A stretch of 64,000 nt of DNA, from the NCBI RefSeq assembly GCF_024539675.1, contig NZ_JAHHIT010000001.1, positions 62,001 to 126,000 of the forward strand. Reading direction: 5' to 3'. A program made the position numbers and the translations under genes. The notes under the pieces were generated by a model, which saw only the letters and a program-made list of their open reading frames with translations, was not told where the DNA came from and ran no database searches. Shown here piece by piece: positions 44,979 through 54,389 of this stretch. Position 1 is the stretch's first letter; each line of letters starts with the position of its first letter. The DNA comes from Streptomyces hilarionis. GTDB taxonomy: Bacteria > Actinomycetota > Actinomycetes > Streptomycetales > Streptomycetaceae.

Positions 44979-46480
44979 GCCCACACTCCTTCGTATTTCA
45001 CGCAGTCCGCCGAGTTTGTCGACCGTCTTCTCGATGTGCCACTTCGTTCCGTCGCCGCCGAAGCCCTTGCCCTCGTTCATCTCCTCGATCAGCACCGTGG
45101 CCGTCTTGCCGTCGCCCTTCACGTCCTTGTCCGCCACCTGCGGCCTGATGTAGAGCTCCTTGATGATGCCCTTGAGGCACTCGTTCTGGACGTCCGGCAT
45201 ATGGGCGCGCTTCCTGTCCATGCCGGGGTTGGGGTTCTTCTTGGGGCTTCGAGGGCTTGCTCGGGATGATCCTGCCGCCCTGGCACCGGCCCGGGTTGTC
45301 CTGGCACCACGCCATCATGTCCGGGTCGTAGTCGCCCGTCGGGTCGCTGCGCCGCAGCGGGTTGTTGTGCCCGTAGGCGTAGCCGTTCAGCTGATGCGGG
45401 TCCGTCGGGTCGATCACCGCGTCGGCGCTGAGGAAGCGGACCGTCCTCGGGTCGTACTCCCGTGCCCCGAGATGGGTCAGCCCTGTCGGGTCCTGCGTAC
45501 CGCCGACGAAGCCCTTGGTCCCCGGCCAGGCTCCGGCCGGCGGCACGGTGCCGCGCGCCTCGCCGAAGGGCACGGTGCGCCGTTGCACCATGGCCTGCGT
45601 CGTGGCGTCGACGGCGATCTCGCCGGTGCCGTGGGGTCGGCGACGACGAAGGACAGCTTGCCGTCGTCCTGACGCACGGCGCTCGCCCCGCCGAGGTCGT
45701 AGTAGCGCCGGGCGGTCGTCTTCCCGGTGGCCTTCGTCCAGGTGATCTCCGTGGCGCCCAGGTACAGCGTCGAGACACCGCCGGGACCGCGGCTGATCAG
45801 GCGCTTGCCGTCGGCGTCGTACAGGTACTGGGTGGTGGCGGAGCCTTCCGTGACGGAGGAGAGGTTGCCCTCGGAGTCCCAGACGAACGTCTGCTTGGCC
45901 CCCGCGCTCGGCGTGTGGGACTCGGTGCCGCCGCCGGGCTCGTAGGTGTAGGCGTCCTTGCCCACGACGGCGCCCGCCGACGACACCGACGTCAAGGTGT
46001 TGGGCTGGCCCTTGCCGTTCTCGTCGTAGCGGTAGGTGCGGGTGACGTCTCCCGCGGCCTTGCCGGTGATGTCGTGCCGGGTGTCGGTGTCGCGGTTGCC
46101 GCCCGCCGTGTAGGTGTACGACTGCCAGTACGGCGCGGGGCCGCCGAGCGCGGTGGCGTCGGGGGCCGCCGCGCAGTCCCCGGCGGGGGTCCACGCCTCG
46201 GTCAGCCGCTGGAGGTTGTCGTAGCGGAAGCACTGGCGGTCCGTGCCCTGCCGGGAGGCGTCGGTGACCGAGTCGACGTTGCCCGACTCGTCGTAGTCGT
46301 AGGTGACCGCACGGTCGACCCCGGCTGTTCCCTCGCGCTCGGCACGGCTCGTGGACAGCAGCTGAGTGCCCGGCTCGTAGGTGTTGTTGATCCACAAGTG
46401 GCGCGTTCGGGCCGGTGTCCGCGACGCCGCCGAGCGCGGGCCGCTCGCGTCACCGACGCGACACACGTTCCGCCGCGTGG
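44979..46480 (-). pseudogene. RHS/YD-repeat polymorphic toxin, truncated and frameshifted
   Basis: YD repeats are clear (AVTYDYDESGNVDSVTDASR, TYRYDENGKGQPNTL, QYLYDADGKRLISRG). The conserved RHS core end follows (LTHLGAREYDPRTVRFLSAD, LNGYAYGHNNPLRRSDPTG), then a variable toxin tip (GDGKTATVLIEEMNEGKGF, GTKWHIEKTVDKL). The gene is broken twice by single-base changes in C-runs: one base lost near 45635 after VVADP, and one gained near 45243 after SKPSK. The N-terminal 1000 or more residues expected of an RHS shell are missing beyond about 46430. The two indels in homopolymers could be sequencing errors, but the N-terminal loss is real within this sequence. Confidence 0.8.
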
Positions 46481-47018
46481 AGGCGGAAAGCGGGTAAGGC
46501 CACGAGGACCCTCCGAACGCTTCCTGTTTGGACTCGTCGGCGAACTGGACGCCGCCGACACCACTTTCGTCGTGATCAGCGCGGCGGAGGCGAACCACCG
46601 TGGTTCGCCTCCGCCGCAGACCTGGAAGATGGAGGTATCGAGACCGTCCTCCGTGAACTGCCCCCCCCCAGGGCCCTCTAGCAAGGTACGACGGCGACCC
46701 GGTCGCGGGCCGTCAGCGGTGCGAAGGGCCAGGGGACGACGACGGAGTCGTCGGAGTCGACCCGCGGCACGGTCGGCTCCGATCCTCCTGCCCGGTGTCC
46801 TCCACCTCGTAGGCCGTCCGATGCCACTTCGCAGCGTCGATGAGCGTGGTCCAGGACAGGCGCGGGACGGCGGTGCCAAGACCGACGGGTTCGCGCACAA
46901 ACGACGTCCCGGCCCCCAGCCACCGGATCACTCGCCCGGTCCCAGCAGGGCAGCGGGCGCCGAGACGCTCAGGTCGCTGTCGTGGGAGGGATGAGGTCTG
47001 CCGGGGCGCTGTTGTGGG
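46481..47018. other. Gap upstream of RHS remnant
   Basis: 538 bases with no supported gene. It holds a strong hairpin at 46581-46617, a run of nine C residues near 46665, and a short minus-strand frame (46713-46931) with a plausible stretch (LSWTTLIDAAKWHRTAYEV) that I do not recognise. It probably contains the rearrangement point that removed the 5' part of the RHS gene. Confidence 0.45.
46581..46617. repeat. Perfect 18-bp inverted repeat with one-base loop
   Basis: GCGGCGGAGGCGAACCAC (46581-46598), one base, then its exact reverse complement (46600-46617). It could be a bidirectional terminator or the scar of a rearrangement. No T-tract is present on either side. Confidence 0.7.
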
Positions 47019-47600
47019 CTATCCCTGGCGCCACAGCTGATTGTTGTTGCCGACCTGGCACTGCCAGATCTGGATCTGCGTCCCGTTCGATGCCGAACCG
47101 TCCCGGAGATCGAGGCAGAACGGCGCCCTTGCGCTCACCACGGTCAGGTACCCCGGGACGCCCGGCGCGACGCTCAGCTTCCACCGCTGGTAGAGGTCGT
47201 TGCCGCAGACGTGATCCTTGACCCCTTGCCCGTTCACCGCGGTCGCGAAGTCCAGGCACAGGTTGGTGTTGAGGTTCCGCAGACGGTAGAAGCCGTTGCC
47301 CACGGACTCGGGCAGCCAGTTCTGGTTGGGCACGGTGTTGTTGGCCAGACAGTCGTTCTCCACCACCCAGCTGTTGTCCTCCAGCGAACCGCCCGCGACC
47401 TCCACGCACTTGCCGGTCCCTCTGTTGATCAGGGTGAAGGCTGCCCCGATACCGAGCGGCCGGGCGGACGCGGCTGCCGCCGGCACGGCTCCCGGGTTCG
47501 CCTGTGCGCTTGCCCCGGTCGATGTGGCGGTCAGGCCGGCGCAGGCCATCGCCGACGCGGCGATGAGCAGACCCAGTCTCTTGGGCTTGGTGACCTTCAT
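47019..47600 (-). CDS. Secreted ricin-type beta-trefoil lectin, 193 aa
   Basis: A Sec signal peptide is evident: basic MKVTKPKR, a hydrophobic core GLLIAASAMACAGL, and an AxA-type site near ASA-QA at about residue 32. After a short Ala/Pro linker comes one carbohydrate-binding beta-trefoil with recognisable repeats: CVEVAGGSLEDNSWVVENDC, NLCLDFATAVNGQG and QIQIWQCQVGNNNQLW; the QxW ends typical of the family are visible. No catalytic domain is attached. ATG 47600 lies 11 bases after AAGGAG; a GTG three codons upstream is too close to that site. It is divergent from the SARP gene, so the two may share a regulatory region. Confidence 0.85.
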   Translation of the reverse strand: MKVTKPKRLGLLIAASAMACAGLTATSTGASAQANPGAVPAAAASARPLGIGAAFTLINRGTGKCVEVAGGSLEDNSWVVENDCLANNTVPNQNWLPESVGNGFYRLRNLNTNLCLDFATAVNGQGVKDHVCGNDLYQRWKLSVAPGVPGYLTVVSARAPFCLDLRDGSASNGTQIQIWQCQVGNNNQLWRQG

Positions 47601-47843
47601 GGGTTCCACGGCTCCTTCAGTGTCTCGATCGAGCTCTGTGCGTCAATCAGCGGCAGTGTCCGAACTCATCGCCGTACCACCGTCCGGTCCGTCGTCACAC
47701 GGACCAGCGGAGTCCGCGGGAGCGGTTACCGCCGTGCACCAAGGTGCCGGGCCGGCCGTGGACAAACGTTGGACAAGCGTTGAATCGGGCTCTTCGAACG
47801 GGTAGGAACAGGCGTGCGGTAGCCGGGTCTGGGGGGGGGCAGG

Positions 47844-50714
47844 ATGACGGTGGAATTCGGCGTGCTGGGCAGTATCGAGGCCGACATCGACGGCCGGTCC
47901 GCGACGTTGGGCCATGCGCGGCAGCGGGGCGTCCTGGCGGTGCTGCTGGTGGACGTCAACCGTCCGGTGACGGCCGATCAGCTGATGGGCCGGGTCTGGG
48001 GGGACCGTCCCCCGCGGGGGGCTGTCACCACCCTGCGCGGTTATCTCTCCCGGCTGAGACGGGCTCTGGCCGCCACGAGCGACGTGCTCATCGCGCGGCA
48101 GCCGGGCGGCTACGTGCTGAACACCGCCGACACGGTGACCGTGGACATGCACGCCTTCCGCCGCCTCCTGGCACAGGCCCGCGCCGCCGGGGACGACACC
48201 CGCGCCGCGGCCCTGTGGGAACAGGCCCTGCGGCTGTGGCGCGGAGAGCCCTTCGCCACCCTGGACACTCCCTGGCTGAACGCCCTGCGCGACACCCTGC
48301 TCGAGGAACGACTCGCGGCGCACATGGACCTGACCGATGTGCGATTACGCCTCGGACAGCACGCCGCATTGCTGCCCGAGCTGTCGGCCCGCGCGGCGGC
48401 GTATCCGTTGGACGAACGTCTGGCCGGCCAGCTGATGCTCGCACTGCACCGCGGCGGCCGTTCCGCCGAAGCCCTGGACCACTACCATCGCGTCCGCGGC
48501 CGGCTGGCCCGCGACCTGGGCATCGACCCCGGCCCGGCGCTGCGGGCCATCCAGACGGCCATCCTGCGCCAGGACACCGCCCCCCACCTCTTACGAGAAG
48601 AGTCCGTATCGTCACGTACGCACCCCGCCCAACTGCCACTGGCCGTCGCGGCTTTCACCGGCCGCGACAGTGAACTCGCCCAGCTCGACGGCCTGCTGCC
48701 GGCCCCTACCGGCAACGGGCCGGTGCCGCCGCCCGCGGTGGTGATCTCGGCCCTGTCGGGCACGGCAGGCGTGGGCAAGACCGCGCTGGCACTGCACTGG
48801 GCCCATCGGAGACGGGATGTTTTCCCCGACGGGCAGCTCTATGTGAACCTCCGCGGATTCGACCCTGGGGGTTCCCTGGTGGGCCCGGCCGAGGCGATCC
48901 GCGGGTTCCTGGACGCCTTCGGAGTGCCCCCAGCCCGCATCCCGAACTCCCTGGAAGCACAAGCGGGCCTCTACCGGAGCCTTCTGGCCGACCGACGGGT
49001 ACTCGTGGTGCTGGACAACGCCCGCGACGCCGATCAGGTCCGGCCGTTGCTGCCTGGCGCCCCCGGCTGTCTGGTTCTGGTCACCAGCCGCAACCGCCTC
49101 ACCAGCCTGGCCGTGGCAGAAGGCGCCCATCTGCTGACCATCGACCTGCTTGCCCCGGCTCAGGCCCGGGACCTGCTGACCGAACGTCTCGGCTCGCAAC
49201 GGACGACTGCCGAACCCGCCGCCGTCGAAGAGATCGTCACCCGGTGCGCCGGGCTGCCGCTTGCCCTGGCGATCGTCGCCGCCCGCGCCTCCGCCCAACT
49301 CCGCCTCCCGCTCACCGCCCTCGCCGATGAACTACGTCAGGCCGACAGCCGTCTGGACGCCCTGGACGGCGGGGACCCGGTCACCCGGATACGGGCCGTT
49401 TTCTCCACGTCGTACCAGACGCTCGGCAGCGACGCCGCCCGGCTCTTTCGGCTCCTTGCACTCCATCCCGGGCCCGACATCGCCCTGCCTGCGGCCGCCT
49501 CGCTGATCGGTCTGCCACGCGCCCGCACCGACGTCCTGTTGACCGAACTGACCCGCGGCAGCCTCCTCATGGAGCACGTCCCGGGCCGGTACGCCTTCCA
49601 CGACCTGCTTCGCACCTATGCCACCGAACTGGTCACCACACACGACGGCGACGACACCCGGGGATCCGCCGTACACCGGATGCTCGACCACTACCTGCAA
49701 ACGGCCCGCGCCGCCGACGCGCTGCTGACCTGCACACGGGACCCGATTGCCCCCGCCCGGGCCCAGCCGGGCGTCACCCTCCAGGAACTCACCGACCACC
49801 AGCAGGCGCTCACGTGGTTCACCGCCGAGCGCCACGTCCTCCTCACCACCGTCAACCAGACCCTCGCGGGCTTCGACACCCATACGTGGCAGCTCGCCGC
49901 GGCCCTCACCACCTTCCTCGACCGGCAGGGACACTGGCCGGCGCTGGCCGCCTCCCTGACCACCGCCCTCGACGCCGCTCGGCGCCAGGACGACAAGACC
50001 GGACAGGCCACCTCCCACCACGGTCTCGGATTCATCCACGACCGCACGGGACACCAGGACGACGCCCACACCCACTACATGCGCGCGCTGGCCCTGTTCA
50101 GTGAACTCGACGACCACGCAGGCCGGGCCCGCATCCACCACGAACTCGGCCGGAATTCCTTGAACCAGGGCCACTGCCGGGAGGCACTCGGTCACGCGCG
50201 CCAAGCCCTCACGCACTTCCGGGCCGCCCGCAACCGTGGCGGACAGGCCATCGCCCTCAACCACATCGGCCGGTATCACGCCAGGCTCGGCGACCGCCGA
50301 CAGGCCCTTGCCCGGAGCCGAGAAGCCCTCGCACTGGCCGAAGAGATCGACGACGCCGACGCTCAGGCGTACGCCTGGGACGCCCTTGGCTACGTCCACC
50401 ACCACCTGGGCCAGTACCGGCAGGCGGTCGACTGCTACCTGCAAGCTCTCGATCTGTTCCACAAGACCGGCGACCGCTACCACGAAGCCTCCAGTTTCGC
50501 CGACCTCGGCGACACCCATCACGCTGCCGCCCACTCCACCGCGGCCCGTGAAGCCTGGACGCGGGCCTTGACGATCTTCGACGAACTCGGCCACCCCAAG
50601 GCAGCACCGCTGCGCACCAAACTCCTCCACCACCTGGACAGGTTCCCGACCGGTGCCCCGACCGCGCCGCCATCACCGCCGGCGCAGCCCGCTCGTGCCG
50701 ACTGGCTCGTCTGA
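47844..50714 (+). CDS. AfsR/SARP-family transcriptional regulator, 956 aa
   Basis: Domain order is that of large Streptomyces antibiotic regulatory proteins. An OmpR-like winged helix (RSATLGHARQRGVLAVLLVD, residues about 15-95) is followed by a bacterial transcriptional activator domain (to about 245). The NB-ARC NTPase contains Walker A GTAGVGKTALA near 315 and Walker B VLVVLDNARDADQV near 395. A TPR region runs from about 700 to 930 (GRARIHHELGRNSLNQGHC, GDRRQALARSREALALAEEI). ATG 47844 follows a G-rich Shine-Dalgarno region. It lies 13 kb from the NRPS cluster, so control of that cluster is possible but not shown. Its own neighbour, the lectin gene, is a closer candidate target. Confidence 0.92.
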   Translation: MTVEFGVLGSIEADIDGRSATLGHARQRGVLAVLLVDVNRPVTADQLMGRVWGDRPPRGAVTTLRGYLSRLRRALAATSDVLIARQPGGYVLNTADTVTVDMHAFRRLLAQARAAGDDTRAAALWEQALRLWRGEPFATLDTPWLNALRDTLLEERLAAHMDLTDVRLRLGQHAALLPELSARAAAYPLDERLAGQLMLALHRGGRSAEALDHYHRVRGRLARDLGIDPGPALRAIQTAILRQDTAPHLLREESVSSRTHPAQLPLAVAAFTGRDSELAQLDGLLPAPTGNGPVPPPAVVISALSGTAGVGKTALALHWAHRRRDVFPDGQLYVNLRGFDPGGSLVGPAEAIRGFLDAFGVPPARIPNSLEAQAGLYRSLLADRRVLVVLDNARDADQVRPLLPGAPGCLVLVTSRNRLTSLAVAEGAHLLTIDLLAPAQARDLLTERLGSQRTTAEPAAVEEIVTRCAGLPLALAIVAARASAQLRLPLTALADELRQADSRLDALDGGDPVTRIRAVFSTSYQTLGSDAARLFRLLALHPGPDIALPAAASLIGLPRARTDVLLTELTRGSLLMEHVPGRYAFHDLLRTYATELVTTHDGDDTRGSAVHRMLDHYLQTARAADALLTCTRDPIAPARAQPGVTLQELTDHQQALTWFTAERHVLLTTVNQTLAGFDTHTWQLAAALTTFLDRQGHWPALAASLTTALDAARRQDDKTGQATSHHGLGFIHDRTGHQDDAHTHYMRALALFSELDDHAGRARIHHELGRNSLNQGHCREALGHARQALTHFRAARNRGGQAIALNHIGRYHARLGDRRQALARSREALALAEEIDDADAQAYAWDALGYVHHHLGQYRQAVDCYLQALDLFHKTGDRYHEASSFADLGDTHHAAAHSTAAREAWTRALTIFDELGHPKAAPLRTKLLHHLDRFPTGAPTAPPSPPAQPARADWLV

Positions 50715-51022
50715 GTGGGCGTTCAGCGGGAGGACCGAGACGCGGGGTCGCTTACGAGCCGCAGCGGTCGGTCGCGGGGTACGACATCACCACGGTGGCG
50801 CGGATGTCGACGCCTTGGGGTACTGGTGCCGCCCGGCGCCGAGGCCGTGATGCGGCGGGTCGCCGGCAGGACCACCGCCGACTGCCCCGTGCGCGCTCTG
50901 GCGGCAATCCACCGTGTGGGAGACCTGGTAGTGGCCGGCCTCGCGGTAGCCGACGACGTGCGGCAACGCGGCTTTCGGTGCGACGGTCTCCCTGTGCCTC
51001 TCCCCTGCGCCATGATGGGCCC
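50715..51022. other. Gap between SARP and sigma factor genes
   Basis: 308 bases with no supported gene; presumably the promoter region of the sigma factor gene. No clear ECF-type promoter was identified. Confidence 0.4.
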
Positions 51023-51964
51023 GTGGACGTCGAGCCATACCGCGGTGAACTGCTGGTGTACTGCTACCGGATGCTGGGCTCGTTCCACGAGGCCGAGGAC
51101 CTGGTGCAGGACACGATGCTGCGCGCCTGGAAGGCTCGCCACCGCTACGACCCCGCACGCGCGTCCGTGCGGACCTGGCTGTACCGCATCGCAACCAATG
51201 TGTGCCTGACCGCGCTGGAGGGCCGGGCGCGGCGGCCTTTGCCGTCCGGGCTGGGCACGCCCAGCGAGGATCCCGGGGCGACGCTCACCCCGGCCCTCGG
51301 CATCCCCTGGCTTCAGCCGTTCCCCGACGCGCGGTGCGAGGCAGAGGTACGGACCGACCTGCGGCTTGCGCTGGTGGCGGCCACGCAGCTCCTGCCACCG
51401 CGGCAGCGCGCCGTCCTGGTGCTGCGCGAAGTCCTCGAATTCACCGCCGCCGAGGTCGCGCAACAAATGGGGACGACGGTCGCGGCCGTCAACAGCGCGC
51501 TGCAACGGGCCCGGACCGCCCTCGCGGATGCGGGAGAAGCCGTCGACGTCGATGCACAGGCCGATCCCGGCGTCCGCGCGGTGGTCGAGCGGTACGCACG
51601 GGCCTTCGAGGCGGCCGACGTTCCCGCGCTCGTGCGGCTCCTCACCGCGGAGGCCGTACTGGAGATGCCGCCGGTGCCGCTGTGGTACCGGGGCAGCCGC
51701 GACTACGGCCTGTTCATGGACCGCGTGTTCCGCATGCGCGGGGCGGGTTGGGGCACGAGGTCCCTCACCGCCAACGGACAGCCCGCGCTCGCCGCCTACG
51801 CGCCGGAGCCCGGCGGGAGCGGGCTGAAGCTGCACACCGTGCAGGTGTTCACCGTGACCGGCGGCCTGGTCGCCCACAACGCCGTGTTCGCCGATCCGCG
51901 CGTACTCGTCGCCTTCGGCCTGCCCCGACGGATCTCCTTCGACGAATTCCGCCGGGCGCGATGA
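51023..51964 (+). CDS. ECF sigma factor with SnoaL-like C-terminal domain (SigG/SigJ type), 313 aa
   Basis: Sigma region 2 is at the N-terminus (YRGELLVYCYRMLGSFHEAE then DLVQDTMLRAWKARHRYDP), and region 4 is near residues 115-170 (LPPRQRAVLVLREVLEFTA, VAQQMGTTVAAVNSALQRAR). The last 120 residues form a SnoaL/NTF2-like domain (VVERYARAFEAADVPALVRL onward), as in ECF groups where this extension replaces a separate anti-sigma factor. GTG 51023 gives the family length. A DHFR-like gene follows 55 bases later and is probably cotranscribed. Confidence 0.88.
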   Translation: MDVEPYRGELLVYCYRMLGSFHEAEDLVQDTMLRAWKARHRYDPARASVRTWLYRIATNVCLTALEGRARRPLPSGLGTPSEDPGATLTPALGIPWLQPFPDARCEAEVRTDLRLALVAATQLLPPRQRAVLVLREVLEFTAAEVAQQMGTTVAAVNSALQRARTALADAGEAVDVDAQADPGVRAVVERYARAFEAADVPALVRLLTAEAVLEMPPVPLWYRGSRDYGLFMDRVFRMRGAGWGTRSLTANGQPALAAYAPEPGGSGLKLHTVQVFTVTGGLVAHNAVFADPRVLVAFGLPRRISFDEFRRAR

Positions 51965-52019
51965 GTTCGGACGGCGCCGCCGGTACGTACGGGTGAGCGT
52001 CGAACGAAGGGCCCCTCCC

Positions 52020-52577
52020 ATGAGCGTCATCGTCATCGAATTCATCACCCTGGACGGCATCGTGTCCGACCCGGACGGCTCCGCCGGGACGCCGTCCGGC
52101 GGCTGGGCGTTCCGGCACGGTCCCGAGACGGTCGCCGGGGACAAGTTCCGCCTCGGCGACACCCTCGACGACGGGGTCATGCTGCTGGGCCGCACGACGT
52201 GGCAGTTGTTCTCACGGCTCTGGCCCGGACGGGACGATCCCTTCGCCAGGCGCATGAACGCCGTGCCCAAGCTGGTCGTCTCCCGCTCTTTGACCGACAC
52301 CTCGACGTGGGCCAACTCGCGGGTGATCGACGCGGACCTCGTGGAGACGGTCAACCGGGAAGAGCGCGATGTGATCGTCACCGGGAGTCCGAGCGTGGTC
52401 CACGCACTGATGGCCGAGAACCTGATCGACGAGTACCGGCTGCTGACCTTCCCCACTGTCCTCGGCACCGGTCGACGGCTCTTCCCCGATGGCGGCCCCC
52501 ACGCCCAACTGGAGTGCGTGTCGGCCGAGCAGGCCGGCCCGGCCGTCCTCGCGGTCTACCGGAAAACGGCACGATGA
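52020..52577 (+). CDS. Dihydrofolate reductase-like (RibD C-terminal domain) protein, 185 aa
   Basis: The beginning VIVIEFITLDGIVSDPDG and the motifs DDGVMLLGRTTWQLFSRLWP, KLVVSRSLTD, DVIVTGSPSVVHALMAENLI and EYRLLTFPTVLGTGRRLFPD mark the RibD/DHFR-like reductase family used for small-molecule reduction with NADPH. ATG 52020 has GAAGG about ten bases upstream; a GTG nine codons upstream is less likely. These genes often follow ECF sigma factors in Streptomyces, which fits the arrangement here. The substrate is unknown. Confidence 0.86.
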   Translation: MSVIVIEFITLDGIVSDPDGSAGTPSGGWAFRHGPETVAGDKFRLGDTLDDGVMLLGRTTWQLFSRLWPGRDDPFARRMNAVPKLVVSRSLTDTSTWANSRVIDADLVETVNREERDVIVTGSPSVVHALMAENLIDEYRLLTFPTVLGTGRRLFPDGGPHAQLECVSAEQAGPAVLAVYRKTAR

Positions 52578-52874
52578 CGGTACGCCTCCGCACCCTCGAC
52601 GACGATGCGGCGCCGACCTGGCCGTCGCGCGCGGTGATGGCCAGGCCGGCGGCGATTGCGCGACCGGTTTCGTGCGCCGGAGGCTTCGGCGGAGTCATCA
52701 CGGCTTTGTCCTCCGACGGCTTCGGCCAGGTCAGCCCCACCTCGGGTGTGGTCCGCAGGGGCCACCTGCGGACCACAGCGGGTCTGTCACCGGACGCGGA
52801 CTCGGTGCACTGGCACCTGGGCGACCGTGTGCCTTCGCGGCCTGCCAGATGCGCTCCGCGAACGGGGGAGGCGG
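52578..52874. other. Gap between converging genes
   Basis: 297 bases between a rightward reductase gene and a leftward carbonic anhydrase gene. Open frames exist on both strands, but neither has a recognisable protein. Confidence 0.4.
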
Positions 52875-53519
52875 TCACGATGTGGCGGGGACCTCCGCAT
52901 CGAGGCCGCGGACGGCGACGAGTCGGGCGCTGCCATCCGCCAGGCGGTAGGAAAGGCCCACCACCCCGAGACGGCCATCAGCCACCCTCTCGGCCAGGAC
53001 GCGGGAGCGTTCCAGCAGCAAGTCCACGGTGTGCTCGATGTGCTCGGCCAAGATCTCGTCGGCGCTCTCGCGTCCGGCGGCGCGGGCTGCCAGCACGCTC
53101 GGGGTCACCCGTTCGACGACGTCGCGGACGAAGCCGCCCGGCGTCTGCCCGTCCTCGAGCGCAGAGCAGGCCGCGGCGACGGCCCCGCACGAGTCATGGC
53201 CAAGGACGACGACCAGCGGGGCGTTGAGGACCGCCGCGCCGAACTCGATCGAGCCGAGCACCTCCGTGCCGGCGACGTGGCCGGCGGTGCGCACCACGAA
53301 CAGGTCACCCAGACCGCGGTCAAAAATGATCTCGGCGGCGAGCCGGGAGTCGGAACACCCGAACAGCACGGCGAACGGCTTCTGAGACGGTGCGGTCTCG
53401 GCGCGGCGGACGGCGTCCTGGTTCGGGTGCTCCGGAGCACCGGCGACGAAGCGCTCATTGCCGGCCATGAGCAGCTCGAAGGCGTCGTGGGGCGTCGGCG
53501 TGTGGATCTTCTCAGTCAT
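52875..53519 (-). CDS. Beta-class carbonic anhydrase, 214 aa
   Basis: It interconverts CO2 and bicarbonate. The zinc and proton-transfer residues of the beta class are all present: Cys and the Asp/Arg dyad in LFGCSDSRLAAEI near residue 55, and His/Cys in VVLGHDSCGAV near 107. VVRTAGHVAG is the conserved second loop. Length is normal. ATG 53519 is the only good start. The gene is a single unit, convergent with the reductase gene on its left. Confidence 0.93.
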   Translation of the reverse strand: MTEKIHTPTPHDAFELLMAGNERFVAGAPEHPNQDAVRRAETAPSQKPFAVLFGCSDSRLAAEIIFDRGLGDLFVVRTAGHVAGTEVLGSIEFGAAVLNAPLVVVLGHDSCGAVAAACSALEDGQTPGGFVRDVVERVTPSVLAARAAGRESADEILAEHIEHTVDLLLERSRVLAERVADGRLGVVGLSYRLADGSARLVAVRGLDAEVPATS

Positions 53520-53575
53520 ATCGGCAGACTACGAGGCGGCACAGGCGTTCGCACGGCCTGGTCCTGCTGGTCTCG

Positions 53576-53860
53576 TCAGCTGAAGCCGGCCGGAACGCGA
53601 GCGGCCAGGTCTTGCCGGCCGTCCGCCCTGTGGCGCCGCGGGCGGATGTGAGAAGACGGCGGATCACGACGATCGGGGAGCAGAATCGGCGGTGTGAACG
53701 GCACGTCCGTACCGAGCACCGCTCGGGACAGGCTCCCCTCGTCGGCCGCGGGCCATATGACGCCCGTCGTCCAGTCCAGGTGGACAAGGGCGTCCACGGT
53801 GAGCACCGCGGTGCCGAGTGCGGCGGCGCGGGTGGGGCGAGGGAGTTGGTTCGACGCGGC
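53576..53860 (-). pseudogene. Fragment of a DUF3995-type membrane protein
   Basis: One frame reads AAALGTAVLTVDALVHLDW, then TTGVIWPAADEGSLSRAVL and GTDVPFTPPILLP. This is the first helix and conserved loop of small actinobacterial DUF3995 proteins. After ILLP the protein-like signal moves to another frame and is lost, and no start codon precedes the fragment in frame. It is a remnant. Confidence 0.5.
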
Positions 53861-54389
53861 ATGGGTCTTCCTGCGCTGACTTTCGGGAAACCGTCGCCCT
53901 CCAGAGAAGCCGTCCATGCGAAACGTTCCGTCGCGGTACGCAATATCTTCCGAGGCGCACGAGCCCGCCTCACCCGGTCGCTCCGCGTCCGCCCGGATGT
54001 CGTGGGGCGGACAGCGGTAGGCCCGGAATGACTCGTCCGGCCCGCGAAGCGGCGACATCACCGCGCTCCTGGCCGCCACCATCGCAGGGGTGAGCCCGCG
54101 ATCTCGCTTGGGCGACCACGGCGAGCACGTCCTCGGAGGGGCCGTTGACGTGGCTTTCTCGAGGCGGGTGTTCCACTAGGTGCTGACCCCGGAGAGGACG
54201 GCGACCTCCTCGCGCCGCAGCCCGGGCACCCGACGCGCCGGAGGCCCTGCCCGGCCGTCCTTGCCGTGCGCAGTCGCATCAAACGCCGACCCGCAACCGG
54301 CCCGGCCCTGTACCCCCGCTATTGTCTTCCCGCGCGCCCGAGGAACTGACCGCCAGGTCGGGAGAGTCCGGGTACCGGCCCTGGTCCTG
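53861..54389. other. Gap, no gene supported
   Basis: About 530 bases with only arginine- and proline-rich frames, next to the DUF3995 fragment. No feature recognised. Confidence 0.4.

Noticed and set aside
47844..50714. SARP as the pathway-specific activator of the NRPS cluster
   Set aside because: It is 13 kb away, beyond unrelated genes and remnants, and is divergent from a lectin gene. Nothing in the sequence links it to the cluster.
52199..53227. Plus-strand open frame spanning the reductase and carbonic anhydrase genes
   Set aside because: It is Arg/Pro-rich and overlaps two well-supported genes in other frames.
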